Assembly: GCF_014230145.1 (NCBI RefSeq)
Contig: NZ_JACHVC010000001.1
Span: 1 to 64,000, forward strand
Direction: 5' to 3'
Length of the DNA stretch: 64,000 nucleotides
Source of the DNA: Pelagicoccus albus
GTDB lineage: Bacteria; Verrucomicrobiota; Verrucomicrobiia; Opitutales; Opitutaceae
The translations under genes were made by a program, and so were the position numbers. The notes below the pieces were generated by a model. That model saw only the letters and a program-made list of their open reading frames with translations, did no database searches and was not told the origin of the DNA. This document shows positions 16,582 to 25,143 of this stretch, piece after piece (within the stretch, counting starts at the first letter, position 1; each line of letters begins with the position of its first letter).

Positions 16582-18135
16582 TTAAAGGACGGCTTCGATA
16601 CCTATGATCGAGCAGAATATGATGAGGCCGACCGCAAGGAGTACGAAGACGGGTTTCAAGGGAGGACGTTCGATTTCCTCTCGGGCGGTAGCGTTCGAAT
16701 TGGAAAGGGCTAGCAAGAGAACGAAGCTGACGACGAATCCAACGAGGTTCCACCAAAGCCAACTGACTTGTGGGGCTCCGAGCCAGAGGGCGCCATTGGC
16801 GGCGATTCCGGCGAGGAGAGCGGCGACCGAAGCCTTGGGGCTGGAGGGGCGTCTGGCGAAGAGCACGAAGACGAAGCAGGCCAGAATGGGGCCGTTGAAG
16901 GCGGAGCTCACGGCGTTGACGAGGACCAGTACCGTGGCCTGCGAGTCGCTGAACAGAAGGGCTAGAATACAGCAAAGTATGCCGAATCCCACGGTGAGGA
17001 TTCGGGCGCGTTTGAGAGGGGTGCTGAAGCCGGGCAGATTGATCTTTCGGTCTTTCAGGAAATCGTTCTCCAAGGCGGCGCTCATGGAATTGATATTGGA
17101 ATCGAGGCTCGACATTGCGGCTGCCAGAATACCCGCCACAATCAACCCCCGCAGGCCTGTCGGCATGTATTCGATAATAAAGTACGGAGCGATGAAGTCC
17201 GGGTTTTGTCCGACCATTCGCTCCTGCAGCCAGGACGATTCCTGATAAAAAAGCCCCAGCAATAAGCCAAAGGCGCAGTAGGTCAGAACTAGTGGAAAGC
17301 GAAGGCAGCCGTTGAGCAGAATCGCCTTCTGTGCAGTTGCCATGTCGCGGGCGGAGAGGAGTCGTTGGGCTTGGCTTTGGTCGCAGCCGTAGTAAGCGAG
17401 GTAGAGGAAGAAGCCGCCGATCAACATGGGCCAAAAGGTATAGGAGTCGCCTTCGCTCAGCCCGAATCCCGAGAATTCAATGGTGGTCAATCGCTGCGTA
17501 TCGAAACTCGTCAGAGCCTCGCCGGGCGATTCGATTAGGTTAAAAAGGATTACTGCGCAGGCCAAGGCGCTCAGCCAAAGAATGATGAGCTGAATGATGT
17601 CCGAATAGATATCCGCTTCGATGCCGCCGATCGAAGTGTAGAGCATGGAAAGACCGCCGACTAGGATAATGGAGTTTGTAATGGAAATCCCAAGACAAAC
17701 GGAAACCACTACCGACATGGCATAGAGAGCGACTCCGGTGGCCAAGCCGCGGCCGGAAAGAAAGAGCAGGCTCAAGGTTTTACGGGCGGGTGTGCCCAGT
17801 CGGTTCTCTACCGTTGAGAAGATCGTTACCGTACCTGCCTTTTTGTAGACTCCGACCAAATAGAGAATGCCGATGGCGGCCAGCGGAACGGCGAGCTCGT
17901 ACTGCAGCCATTTCAAGCCGCCGCCTTCCTTGATGGCAATGAAGGCGGGAGCTCCAATGAGGCTGATGGCGCTACACTGGGTGGCGATCATGGATCCGGC
18001 GATGGACCAGGCCCCCAGTTTATTGCCCGCCAGATAGTAGTCGCTCTGCTCTTTTTGTCGGGCCCCGAGGTAAAGGCTAAGTCCGACCATGCTTAGAATG
18101 TACAGGGTTACGATTATCCAATCGATAGGGGTCAT
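16582..18135 (-). CDS. Sodium/solute symporter (SSS family)
   Basis: Integral inner-membrane transporter of 517 aa with 13-14 predicted helices. It opens with PIDWIIVTLYILSMVGLSLY, followed by the RQKEQSDYYLAGNKL loop typical of the SSS family, and the helix GSMIATQCSAISLIGAPAF, where a sodium ion is normally bound. A later segment (AAMSSLDSNINSMSA) matches the second sodium site region. It imports an organic solute with sodium. The substrate cannot be told, though related members carry sialic acid, sugars, amino acids or carboxylates. The start is ATG 18135; a longer reading to 18183 adds 16 residues with no similarity. It stands alone. Confidence 0.92.
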   Translation of the reverse strand: MTPIDWIIVTLYILSMVGLSLYLGARQKEQSDYYLAGNKLGAWSIAGSMIATQCSAISLIGAPAFIAIKEGGGLKWLQYELAVPLAAIGILYLVGVYKKAGTVTIFSTVENRLGTPARKTLSLLFLSGRGLATGVALYAMSVVVSVCLGISITNSIILVGGLSMLYTSIGGIEADIYSDIIQLIILWLSALACAVILFNLIESPGEALTSFDTQRLTTIEFSGFGLSEGDSYTFWPMLIGGFFLYLAYYGCDQSQAQRLLSARDMATAQKAILLNGCLRFPLVLTYCAFGLLLGLFYQESSWLQERMVGQNPDFIAPYFIIEYMPTGLRGLIVAGILAAAMSSLDSNINSMSAALENDFLKDRKINLPGFSTPLKRARILTVGFGILCCILALLFSDSQATVLVLVNAVSSAFNGPILACFVFVLFARRPSSPKASVAALLAGIAANGALWLGAPQVSWLWWNLVGFVVSFVLLLALSNSNATAREEIERPPLKPVFVLLAVGLIIFCSIIGIEAVL

Positions 18136-18437
18136 GCTGTCTGGGCAGCAACATGCGCGCCGGGTGATATCGCTGTGAAGCACGGATGGGGTTGCTCGTG
18201 TTTATCAAGCATGTATCGGGCGGTGGTGGGGGTATCCGTTTGTGATTTGTGTTAACCACATGAGGCACAAAAAACACAAGTAGATGTTGGACCCTGTAGG
18301 GCTTCGTTTGAGGAGCTTCTGAGTGTTTGGTCGTGTGGTTGTGATGTATCGCTCGCTTATCTGATCGCGTCTCCAGCACATACCGCGGTTTTATTCGTTT
18401 CGGTTGGATCGCGACCGAGGTCGCTCCTACCTGTACT
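18136..18437. repeat. Mosaic repeat island 7 (short)
   Basis: Half of family A (18254-18280) and one reverse REP hairpin (18407-18430). The rest of the interval shows no gene or other pattern. Confidence 0.65.
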
Positions 18438-20483
18438 TTATTCGAAGCGAAGTTCGGAGAAAACTGCCCAATCGTAGGAGCTGTTCTTGGGCCCTTTGTC
18501 TACGGTGAGGCGTAGGGTCCGTCCACTCGCGGCGGGAAGTGGGAGTGATACCGTTTGCGGTCCTCGGTCGCCTGGGACGTCCCTTGGATTGAGATGCTGG
18601 GAATCGAGCAGCTGTTCCTCTCCGCCGATGATCAGAGTCCATGTGATCCCGACGCCATCGGTATTGCCGCCTTTGCTGTAAGCTCCTTCCAGCATCGCTA
18701 TATCGCATTGAAAACGCTGACTGCTATCCGGGACAGGGAAATCCAAATGGGCGGGAGGATGGAACATGTAGAAGCGTTTCCCATCGATCTCGTAGGATTG
18801 CACTTCGTAGGCCAGATCCCAACCGCTGGGTTGGACTTGGAAATTGGCTAGATTCGGGATGGGGCGACGATCGAAGTGTACGATGTTGAGCGAAGCTTCG
18901 GCCTGTCCCCAATTATTAACTACGGATATGTCGGCGGGACGGAGGTCTCTATGTGCGATAAGCTTCTGGAGATTGTCCTCGGTCGGGGCTTGGATGAAAT
19001 TAAGATAGCCGTTGGGGACGCGACCTGAGTAGCCGTTGATGGTTGCTCTGCCGGTCTCGAGGGCGGCGGCCCATGCGTCGAGATGTACGTTGGGCAAAAA
19101 CTGATTGGTTGGGCCCGGAGCTAGCGCCAGCACAGGGCGATCTCCCGCTTGGGTCCATTGCTCGATAATCGCTTCCCGACGGGCGACCGCTATTTCCTTT
19201 GGGAAGGAGTTTTGGAATAAGGTGAGTGATTCCAAGCAGGAGAAAAGAATGACCGAGAGGAGAATCCAACGGAGTGGTTTCCGATGAACCTGTTGTATCA
19301 AGACGCTAATTACGGCGGCGAGGGCGGATAGCTGCAAGATATGGATAATCAGGATAGAGCGGTTCGGCGCTCTGAAGGTTCGTAAGCTCTCTAAATGCTC
19401 AGCCAGCCACAAGTAGAGGCCGCTATTTCCAAACCGCGTGAATAGGAGGATCAGGCCAAAGGCGGAAAGAGCGCTGACGATGGCGATGGTTTTGATGCGT
19501 TTCTTGTCTGTGGGAATCCAAAGCGTAGCAACGGCTGCCAGAATGCCGATCCAGGGGATGAATCCGGAGAAGAGGGCGAACTCAGAGCGATTGACAGGAG
19601 CAGTGGTGTGGTAGAGCCAGGAGTACAGCCATTGCCCTTTGGCGGGCAGCAGCCAGTCCGTAGGAGTTGGCGACAAGGCTTGCACTTCGCTCCATGACCT
19701 CGTCCCGCTTTGAGCCTCGGCGAAATAGAGCCAATACATGTAGAAGCAGAGAAGAATCGCCGCCAGACTGGCGATGAGGGAAAGCCAGGAGAGCCCCTTG
19801 AGTGAAACGGTGGAAGGTGATCTGTCTCCAAAAAATGGAACGAGGCAGAACGGGGCGATGCCAAGTGTTCCGAAAAAGCCAAGGTAGGGAGAACAAAGGT
19901 GGAGCCATGCAAGGCACCCCGCCAGTTGTATCCATTTTAGCCATGACGGGCTCGCTGAGAGGCAAGCGACGATCGCGAGAGCGAAGATGAAGGGGAATAC
20001 GGGAGAAACCTGGATATGCTGGCCTATGAAGTGAACTAGGATGGAGGGGCTTCCCATGGCAAAAGCAAGCGGGCCGATGAAAAGCCAAGGTAGTTTCAGG
20101 ACTCGCAGTAGATAGGCCGAGCTCAGCAAGTTTAGGGCGACGATCGTGAGGCACCAGATTTGGAAGGCTCCTTCGACGCTTGCCCCTAGCATTCGGGCTA
20201 TTGCGTAAAACCCAACTGTGCCGAGGTGGATGTCGGAGTGGGAAATGGTGCCCTCGACAGGGTAGAATTGACTCGGGCTTTTGAAGGATGCTTCGCCCGC
20301 TATGGACTGGTAGACGTGCTCCAGTTGGAGGTTGTTTAGTCTGCCATCACCGAGGTCCCCGGGGAATTCTTGGCCCCCGGAAAAGATGATGGATTTCCCG
20401 GCGTGCAAGAGACCCAACAAGAGCCAAATACAAAGATAGAGCGACGGCCAAAGAAGACTTTTGGGTTCGTTATCGCTCGTCAT
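18438..20483 (-). CDS. Large polytopic membrane protein, GT-C-like, function unknown
   Basis: Inner-membrane protein of 681 aa with about 12 hydrophobic helices over residues 10-420 and a C-terminal soluble part of about 240 aa. The helix-rich region with a DLGDGRLNNLQLEH loop after the first helix resembles GT-C-fold glycosyltransferases or YfhO-like proteins, in which an acidic pair in the first loop matters. I do not recognise a precise family. The last ~100 aa (NTDGVGITWTLIIGG, PQTVSLPLPAASGRTLRLTVDKG, YDWAVFSELRFE) look like a beta-sandwich of the NPCBM carbohydrate-binding type. A lipid-linked sugar transferase acting on surface glycans is a guess. It has no operon partner. Confidence 0.7.
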   Translation of the reverse strand: MTSDNEPKSLLWPSLYLCIWLLLGLLHAGKSIIFSGGQEFPGDLGDGRLNNLQLEHVYQSIAGEASFKSPSQFYPVEGTISHSDIHLGTVGFYAIARMLGASVEGAFQIWCLTIVALNLLSSAYLLRVLKLPWLFIGPLAFAMGSPSILVHFIGQHIQVSPVFPFIFALAIVACLSASPSWLKWIQLAGCLAWLHLCSPYLGFFGTLGIAPFCLVPFFGDRSPSTVSLKGLSWLSLIASLAAILLCFYMYWLYFAEAQSGTRSWSEVQALSPTPTDWLLPAKGQWLYSWLYHTTAPVNRSEFALFSGFIPWIGILAAVATLWIPTDKKRIKTIAIVSALSAFGLILLFTRFGNSGLYLWLAEHLESLRTFRAPNRSILIIHILQLSALAAVISVLIQQVHRKPLRWILLSVILFSCLESLTLFQNSFPKEIAVARREAIIEQWTQAGDRPVLALAPGPTNQFLPNVHLDAWAAALETGRATINGYSGRVPNGYLNFIQAPTEDNLQKLIAHRDLRPADISVVNNWGQAEASLNIVHFDRRPIPNLANFQVQPSGWDLAYEVQSYEIDGKRFYMFHPPAHLDFPVPDSSQRFQCDIAMLEGAYSKGGNTDGVGITWTLIIGGEEQLLDSQHLNPRDVPGDRGPQTVSLPLPAASGRTLRLTVDKGPKNSSYDWAVFSELRFE

Positions 20484-20627
20484 GTTTATATTTCAGATTC
20501 CGAAAACTCGCCAGCGTGGCGTGGTTGGGGTCGGGCTCAAGTTCACTTTTAGGTGGAGTAGTGCCCTTTCTTTCTAGGGCTTGAGTGAGTCTTAGCTGTA
20601 TCCGAAAGGAAGGTTTGCCTTTAATGT

Positions 20628-20649
20628 AAGTATCACTTTAGTGATACTT
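20628..20649 (+). promoter_or_regulatory. Perfect operator palindrome of phd-parE-like module
   Basis: Arms AAGTATCAC and GTGATACTT are exact reverse complements around TTTA and end one base before the antitoxin ATG. It is almost certainly the autoregulatory site, where binding would block the ribosome site and promoter. Confidence 0.75.
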
Positions 20650-20650
20650 T

Positions 20651-20908
20651 ATGAGAATCGAACTTGTCACAAGTCTGAAGAGGCGTGCAACTGAGATCAT
20701 TCGCGAATTGAATCAAAAGCGCGACCCCGTCCTGATCACCGAGCACGGAAAGCCTGCAGCTTATTTGATAGATGTTCAATCGTTCCAAGAGATTATGAAG
20801 AGGAATGAACTGCTGGAAGGCTTAGCTCGTGGAGAGTCAGCCATCGAGCAGGGGCGGGTTGTATCTCAAGTTGGTGCGAAAGAGCGAATGAGTAAATGGC
20901 TCGCGTAA
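20651..20908 (+). CDS. Phd/YefM-family antitoxin
   Basis: Antitoxin of 85 aa. The N-terminal LVTSLKRRATEIIRELNQ helix, DPVLITEHGKPAAYLIDVQSF and the following helix EIMKRNELLEGLARGE are typical of Phd/YefM antitoxins, and the C-terminal tail would bind the toxin. It overlaps the toxin gene by 13 bases, a common coupling. The operator palindrome directly precedes the ATG. Confidence 0.93.
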   Translation: MRIELVTSLKRRATEIIRELNQKRDPVLITEHGKPAAYLIDVQSFQEIMKRNELLEGLARGESAIEQGRVVSQVGAKERMSKWLA

Positions 20909-21204
20909 TCTGGGCGGAAACCGCCCTCAGGGATCTGGAATCGATAGCTGAGTATATCGAGTTGGAGGATCCGACTGCAGCAAAACGCGTGGTTAGACGT
21001 GTTTTCGAGAAGACTGATCAACTGATAGATTTTCCTGAGTCGGGCTCTGTTCCGAAGTTGTTGAGAGGAACCCCATACCGGAGGCTGATTTCCAAGCCGG
21101 TTTTGATCTACTATCGGATTGAAGATGAAGTCGCTTACGTGGTTCACATTGTGAAAGAGGAGCGAGCCTTCGATCTGTCTCGGATTGTTGAAAGTCAAAA
21201 ATAG
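20896..21204 (+). CDS. RelE/ParE-family toxin
   Basis: Toxin of 102 aa with the RelE/ParE fold. WAETALRDLESIAEYIELEDP forms the N-terminal helices, RVFEKTDQLIDFPESGSVP the middle, and YRRLISKPVLIYYRIEDEVAYVVHIVKEER the sheet with its conserved Arg and Tyr. The first half, with its SIAEYI and DFPESG pattern, is nearer ParE, which poisons DNA gyrase, than RelE, which cuts ribosomal mRNA, but this cannot be settled by eye. It overlaps its antitoxin. The gap to lpxI (21205-21378) holds nothing I can name. Confidence 0.9.
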   Translation: MARVIWAETALRDLESIAEYIELEDPTAAKRVVRRVFEKTDQLIDFPESGSVPKLLRGTPYRRLISKPVLIYYRIEDEVAYVVHIVKEERAFDLSRIVESQK

Positions 21205-21378
21205 TTCGGATCCCGTTCCGGCGAATATCCTATGTAAATCAGGACTAGAGATCCGTAATTGCATCGTTTTAGTCGAGACGAACGATTCGGAGAAAAATCG
21301 AGGCTGAGTTGCATGCCCAGTTGTCAGATTTCCCAGTAGTTACAGTGCTGGGACCTCGGCAGGCAGGTGAATGACGCT

Positions 21379-22215
21379 TTAGAAGCCGATTAGCTGGATC
21401 TTGTGGCGTTTGGCTTCGGCTAGGATCTGTTCCTTTTGCACCATGATGACACTACCGGCTTTTAGGACCGCGGTGCCGATATTGTGCTCGGCCATGACTT
21501 CCAGGGTACGTAGTCCAAAAACGGGTACGTCGAAGCGGTAGTCCTGTTCCGGCTTGATCGTTTTGACGAAAACGAGCTGCTCGGTCTTGAAGCTGCCGGC
21601 TCGCTTGAGCATGGGGTCGGTCCCTTCAAAGGCTTCTACGGCGAGGACAGTGCCTTTGCGGACTACTACGCCTTGGCCGACGTCGAGGCGGGCCATCTCT
21701 TGAGCAATCTCGATACCGTGCTGGATGTAGGTGTCTTCGATTTTCTCGTAGGCCTTGGTCATGTAGCCGGGAGTGGCTAGCTGGTCGTCGAGAAAGCAAC
21801 GGGCATCGAGGGCGACTTGGCCGTTGGCAAGCAGTTCGTCGGCGATGGCTCCGAAAATGGTATGAGCGTTTTTGCGTTTGAGCTTAACGAGCAAGGTTGC
21901 CGCCTTGATGTCCGGTTTCAGATCCTTGAAGAGCTTGCCTGGTTTGACTTGGCCGGCCGCGATGGCGTAGCGGCAGCCGAAGGCTTTGATGGCTTTGAGC
22001 CAGGCTCCGATCTTACCGACGTTGATAACGACCCGATGGTTTTCCGGAAAGAGGTCGATGGTCTCTTGAGCGGCTTCACCTTCGAAGGCCATCAGCCTCA
22101 GGTTCACGCCCGCAGCCAAGGCCTTCTCCGCCACCAGCTTCGGGTATTCGCCGCGACCGGCAATTAGGACGACGGGCGCGGATTTATCGAAATCTGGTGG
22201 TAGGAATTGGGACAT
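21379..22215 (-). CDS. lpxI: UDP-2,3-diacylglucosamine diphosphatase LpxI
   Basis: Cytoplasmic lipid A enzyme that hydrolyses UDP-2,3-diacylglucosamine to lipid X and UMP, replacing LpxH. The 278-aa protein shows the family outline: an N-terminal domain (PVVLIAGRGEYPKLVAEKAL), the link GQVKPGKLF, and the C-terminal catalytic domain with DTYIQHGIEIAQEMARLDVGQGVVVRKGTVLAVEAFEGTD, in which the acidic EAFEGTD stretch holds the catalytic aspartate. The length fits. In most bacteria lpxI sits with lpxA/lpxB; here it stands alone between a toxin-antitoxin pair and leuS. Confidence 0.9.
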   Translation of the reverse strand: MSQFLPPDFDKSAPVVLIAGRGEYPKLVAEKALAAGVNLRLMAFEGEAAQETIDLFPENHRVVINVGKIGAWLKAIKAFGCRYAIAAGQVKPGKLFKDLKPDIKAATLLVKLKRKNAHTIFGAIADELLANGQVALDARCFLDDQLATPGYMTKAYEKIEDTYIQHGIEIAQEMARLDVGQGVVVRKGTVLAVEAFEGTDPMLKRAGSFKTEQLVFVKTIKPEQDYRFDVPVFGLRTLEVMAEHNIGTAVLKAGSVIMVQKEQILAEAKRHKIQLIGF

Positions 22216-22389
22216 GGTTTTGTTTTACCGCAAATGACCGCGAATGCGCACCGGTATCGTATTAGAATTTTGTTTGAACCACAAGAGGCACAAAATTCAC
22301 AAAGGTTACATTTTGTGCCTCTTGTGCTTTTTGTGGTTTCCTAAACTCTCCGTGCTTCAGTGTTCTTTGTGGTTCCGATATTTTGCCGT
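22216..22389. repeat. Mosaic repeat island 8
   Basis: A family B fragment (near 22225) and the best-preserved family A palindrome (22277-22338). The palindrome has a perfect inner stem AAGAGGCACAAAAT / ATTTTGTGCCTCTT (22283-22296 and 22310-22323) and an outer CCACAA / TTGTGG pair. It lies between the ends of leuS and lpxI, which are both on the minus strand. Confidence 0.85.
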
Positions 22390-24957
22390 CTAGTTGGCGA
22401 CGATGTTTAGGATCTTGCCGGGGACGTAGATGACTTTGCGGATGGTTTTGCCTTCCGTGTGGGCGGCTACGCGTTCGTCGGCTTGGGCGAGAGCGAGGAC
22501 TTCGTCTTGTGTGGAAGTCTTGGATACCATCGCTTGACCGCGGAACTTCCCGTTGACCTGGAAAACGATCTTAACTTCGTCGGAAACCAGTTTTGACTCG
22601 TCGAGCTTGGGCCAAGGGCCGAGGCCAACCGATGTCGTTTCACCGAGACGATTCCAGAGCTCTTCACCAATGTGCGGAGCCATGGGAGATACCATTTGCA
22701 CCAACGCTTTCGCGGTGGCGAGGCTGATGGTTTCCACGCCTTGCAGATGATTGACGAAGATCATCAGTTGCGAAATGGCGGTGTTGAAACTCATGCCTTC
22801 GATGTCTTCGCTGACCTTTTTGATGGTTTCGTGAAGGAGCTTTTCGGTTTCCTTGGAATCTTGGAATCCGTCTTGGATCTTGGAGCTGACTTCGCCGTCC
22901 TTGCCGACGATTTCACGCCAGATCTTGTTGAGGAAACGGCTAACTCCGCCGATGCCCTTGGAGTTCCAAGGCTTGCGGGCCTCGAGTGGTCCGAGGAACA
23001 TCAGGTAGGTACGCAGGGTATCCGCTCCGTATTCATTAACCACTGACACGGGATCGACACCGTTTCCGGCAGACTTGGAAATCTTCTTTCCGTCTTCGCC
23101 TAGGAGCATGCCTTGGTGGAAGAGCTTGCCAAATGGTTCCTTGGTGGGGACTACGCCTGCATCGTAGAGCACCTTGTGCCAGAAACGTGCGTAGAGAAGG
23201 TGAAGCACCGCGTGCTCCGCTCCGCCCACGTACATGTCGGGAGTTTTCCAATACTCTAGAGCTTCTGGAGAGGCGAGGAGCTCCTCGTTGTGAGGATCCA
23301 TGTAGCGAAGGTAGTACCAGCAAGAGCCGGCCCATTGCGGCATGGTGTTGGTTTCGCGGGAAGCGCGTACCCACTCGGCGCCTTCCGGCTTTTCCTGTGA
23401 GGCAGGAACGAATTCGCCGGTCGCGTAGTTGTACCAGATCTCCATCCAGTCTTCCGCTTTCTTGAGCGGACTTTCGCCAGTGCCAGCTGGCTCGTAGGAT
23501 TCCACGTAGGGAAGCTCGAGCGGCAGGGCGGCGGGAGGAACGGGCAGGGCGTAGACCTTGCCGTCTTCATCTTCGTAGGTGACGGGCTCTTCGGGCAACC
23601 AATCGGAGATAGCTCCGCTAGCGGCGGCCGCTTCGTAGTCCGCTTGGGAAACCCAAGCGATCGGGAATGGCTCGCCCCAGTAGCGTTGACGGGAGAAGAG
23701 CCAGTCGCGCAGCTTGTATTGGGTGGATTCCTCGCCTGTGCCCTTGGCTTTGAGCTGAGCGGTGATCTTTTCCTTGGCTTCTTCCCATGGGAGGCCATCG
23801 AATTCGCCGGAGTTTACCAAAACGCCGTCGCCAATGTAGGGGAGGACATCTTCGTCGCTGCCCTTGATGACGGGGGTGATCGGCAAATCGAATTGCTCCG
23901 CGAACTCGAAGTCACGCGTGTCGTGGGCCGGTACCGCCATGATGGCTCCGGTGCCGTAGGAAATGAGAACGTAGTCCGCTACCCAGACCGGGATCTTTTC
24001 GCCGGTGATGGGATGGATGGCGTAGGAGCCGGTGAAGACGCCGGTCTTTTCCTTGGCCAGGTCGGTGCGTTCGAGGTCGGACTTGCCGGCTGCGGCGGTC
24101 ACGTAGGCGTCGACCGCCTCCTTCTTGTCCGCTACGGTGAGCTTGCCTAGAAGAGGATGCTCCGGAGAAACGACCATGTAGGTCACGCCCATCAAGGTGT
24201 CCGGACGAGTGGTGTAGATTTCCAGCGATTCTTCCAAGCCGTCCAGACCGAAGCGTACGGTGGCTCCGGTGGACTTGCCGATCCACTCCTGCTGCATCTT
24301 CTTGGTAGAGGCAGGCCAGTCGACGAGCTCCAAGTCTTCGATGAGGCGATCCGCGTATTCTGTGATCTTGAGAACGACCTGACGCAGATTGCGGCGAACG
24401 ACTGGGTGGTTGCCGCGTTCCGACTTGCCGTCGATCACTTCCTCATTGGCCAATACGGTCTTCAGCTCGTCGCACCACCAGACAGGACGCATGTCGACGT
24501 AGGCAAGGCCGCGTTTGAAGAGTTGAAGGAAGATCCACTGGGTCCAGCGGTAGTATTTCGGGTCGGTGGTATCGACTTCGCGGTCGTAGTCGAAGGAGAA
24601 GCCGACCGATTTGAGCTGGTTGCGGAAGTGGCCGATACGCTCGACGGAAGTGACGCGCGGGTGCTTGCCGGTCTTGATGGCGTACTGTTCGGTGGCGAGG
24701 CCGAAGGCGTCCCAGCCGATCGGGTGCAGCACGTTCTTGCCCTTGGCGCGCTGGTAGCGAGCGAGGATGTCTGAACCAGTGTAGCCCAGCGGGTGGCCGA
24801 TGTGCAGGCCCGCTCCGGACGGATATGGGAACATGTCCATCACGAAGTACTTTTCCTTTTCGGAATCGTTGGAGGCCGCGAAGGTCTTGTTCTCGTCCCA
24901 GAATTTCTGCCAGGCCGGCTCTATTTCGCTGAAATTGTAGTCTGCGCTCTTTGCCAT
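22390..24957 (-). CDS. leuS: Leucyl-tRNA synthetase
   Basis: Class Ia aminoacyl-tRNA synthetase of 855 aa that charges tRNA-Leu. The HIGH motif is HIGH in GLHIGHPLGYT (52-55), and the KMSKS motif is KISKS at about 625-629. The CP1 editing domain is between them (TYMVVSPEHPLL and the VPAHDTRDFEFA editing pocket with its catalytic Asp). The anticodon-binding domain follows, and the C-terminal tail begins VNGKFRGQ. Length and order are standard for bacterial LeuRS. It is the only housekeeping gene in this part of the window and is read away from the hypothetical gene at 25144. Confidence 0.98.
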   Translation of the reverse strand: MAKSADYNFSEIEPAWQKFWDENKTFAASNDSEKEKYFVMDMFPYPSGAGLHIGHPLGYTGSDILARYQRAKGKNVLHPIGWDAFGLATEQYAIKTGKHPRVTSVERIGHFRNQLKSVGFSFDYDREVDTTDPKYYRWTQWIFLQLFKRGLAYVDMRPVWWCDELKTVLANEEVIDGKSERGNHPVVRRNLRQVVLKITEYADRLIEDLELVDWPASTKKMQQEWIGKSTGATVRFGLDGLEESLEIYTTRPDTLMGVTYMVVSPEHPLLGKLTVADKKEAVDAYVTAAAGKSDLERTDLAKEKTGVFTGSYAIHPITGEKIPVWVADYVLISYGTGAIMAVPAHDTRDFEFAEQFDLPITPVIKGSDEDVLPYIGDGVLVNSGEFDGLPWEEAKEKITAQLKAKGTGEESTQYKLRDWLFSRQRYWGEPFPIAWVSQADYEAAAASGAISDWLPEEPVTYEDEDGKVYALPVPPAALPLELPYVESYEPAGTGESPLKKAEDWMEIWYNYATGEFVPASQEKPEGAEWVRASRETNTMPQWAGSCWYYLRYMDPHNEELLASPEALEYWKTPDMYVGGAEHAVLHLLYARFWHKVLYDAGVVPTKEPFGKLFHQGMLLGEDGKKISKSAGNGVDPVSVVNEYGADTLRTYLMFLGPLEARKPWNSKGIGGVSRFLNKIWREIVGKDGEVSSKIQDGFQDSKETEKLLHETIKKVSEDIEGMSFNTAISQLMIFVNHLQGVETISLATAKALVQMVSPMAPHIGEELWNRLGETTSVGLGPWPKLDESKLVSDEVKIVFQVNGKFRGQAMVSKTSTQDEVLALAQADERVAAHTEGKTIRKVIYVPGKILNIVAN

Positions 24958-25143
24958 GATTGCTAGTGGTTCGGAAAAGGGGACGGATGTTGGGGATTTT
25001 TAGGGAAGAGTGAAGGGTTAAATGACGGGGCCAAACGGATAAGGCTTCCGCGTGAATTCCTTCGCTTGGCGGCACCTCCAAACGCGCTGGTCGGAGGCTT
25101 CGAAAACGAGGCTGGCAAGGGCTTTGCTATGTAGGGGCAACTT

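Noticed and set aside
16466-17434. 322-aa minus frame inside the symporter gene
   Set aside because: Same-strand alternative frame, rich in Arg, Ser and Pro with no family signal.
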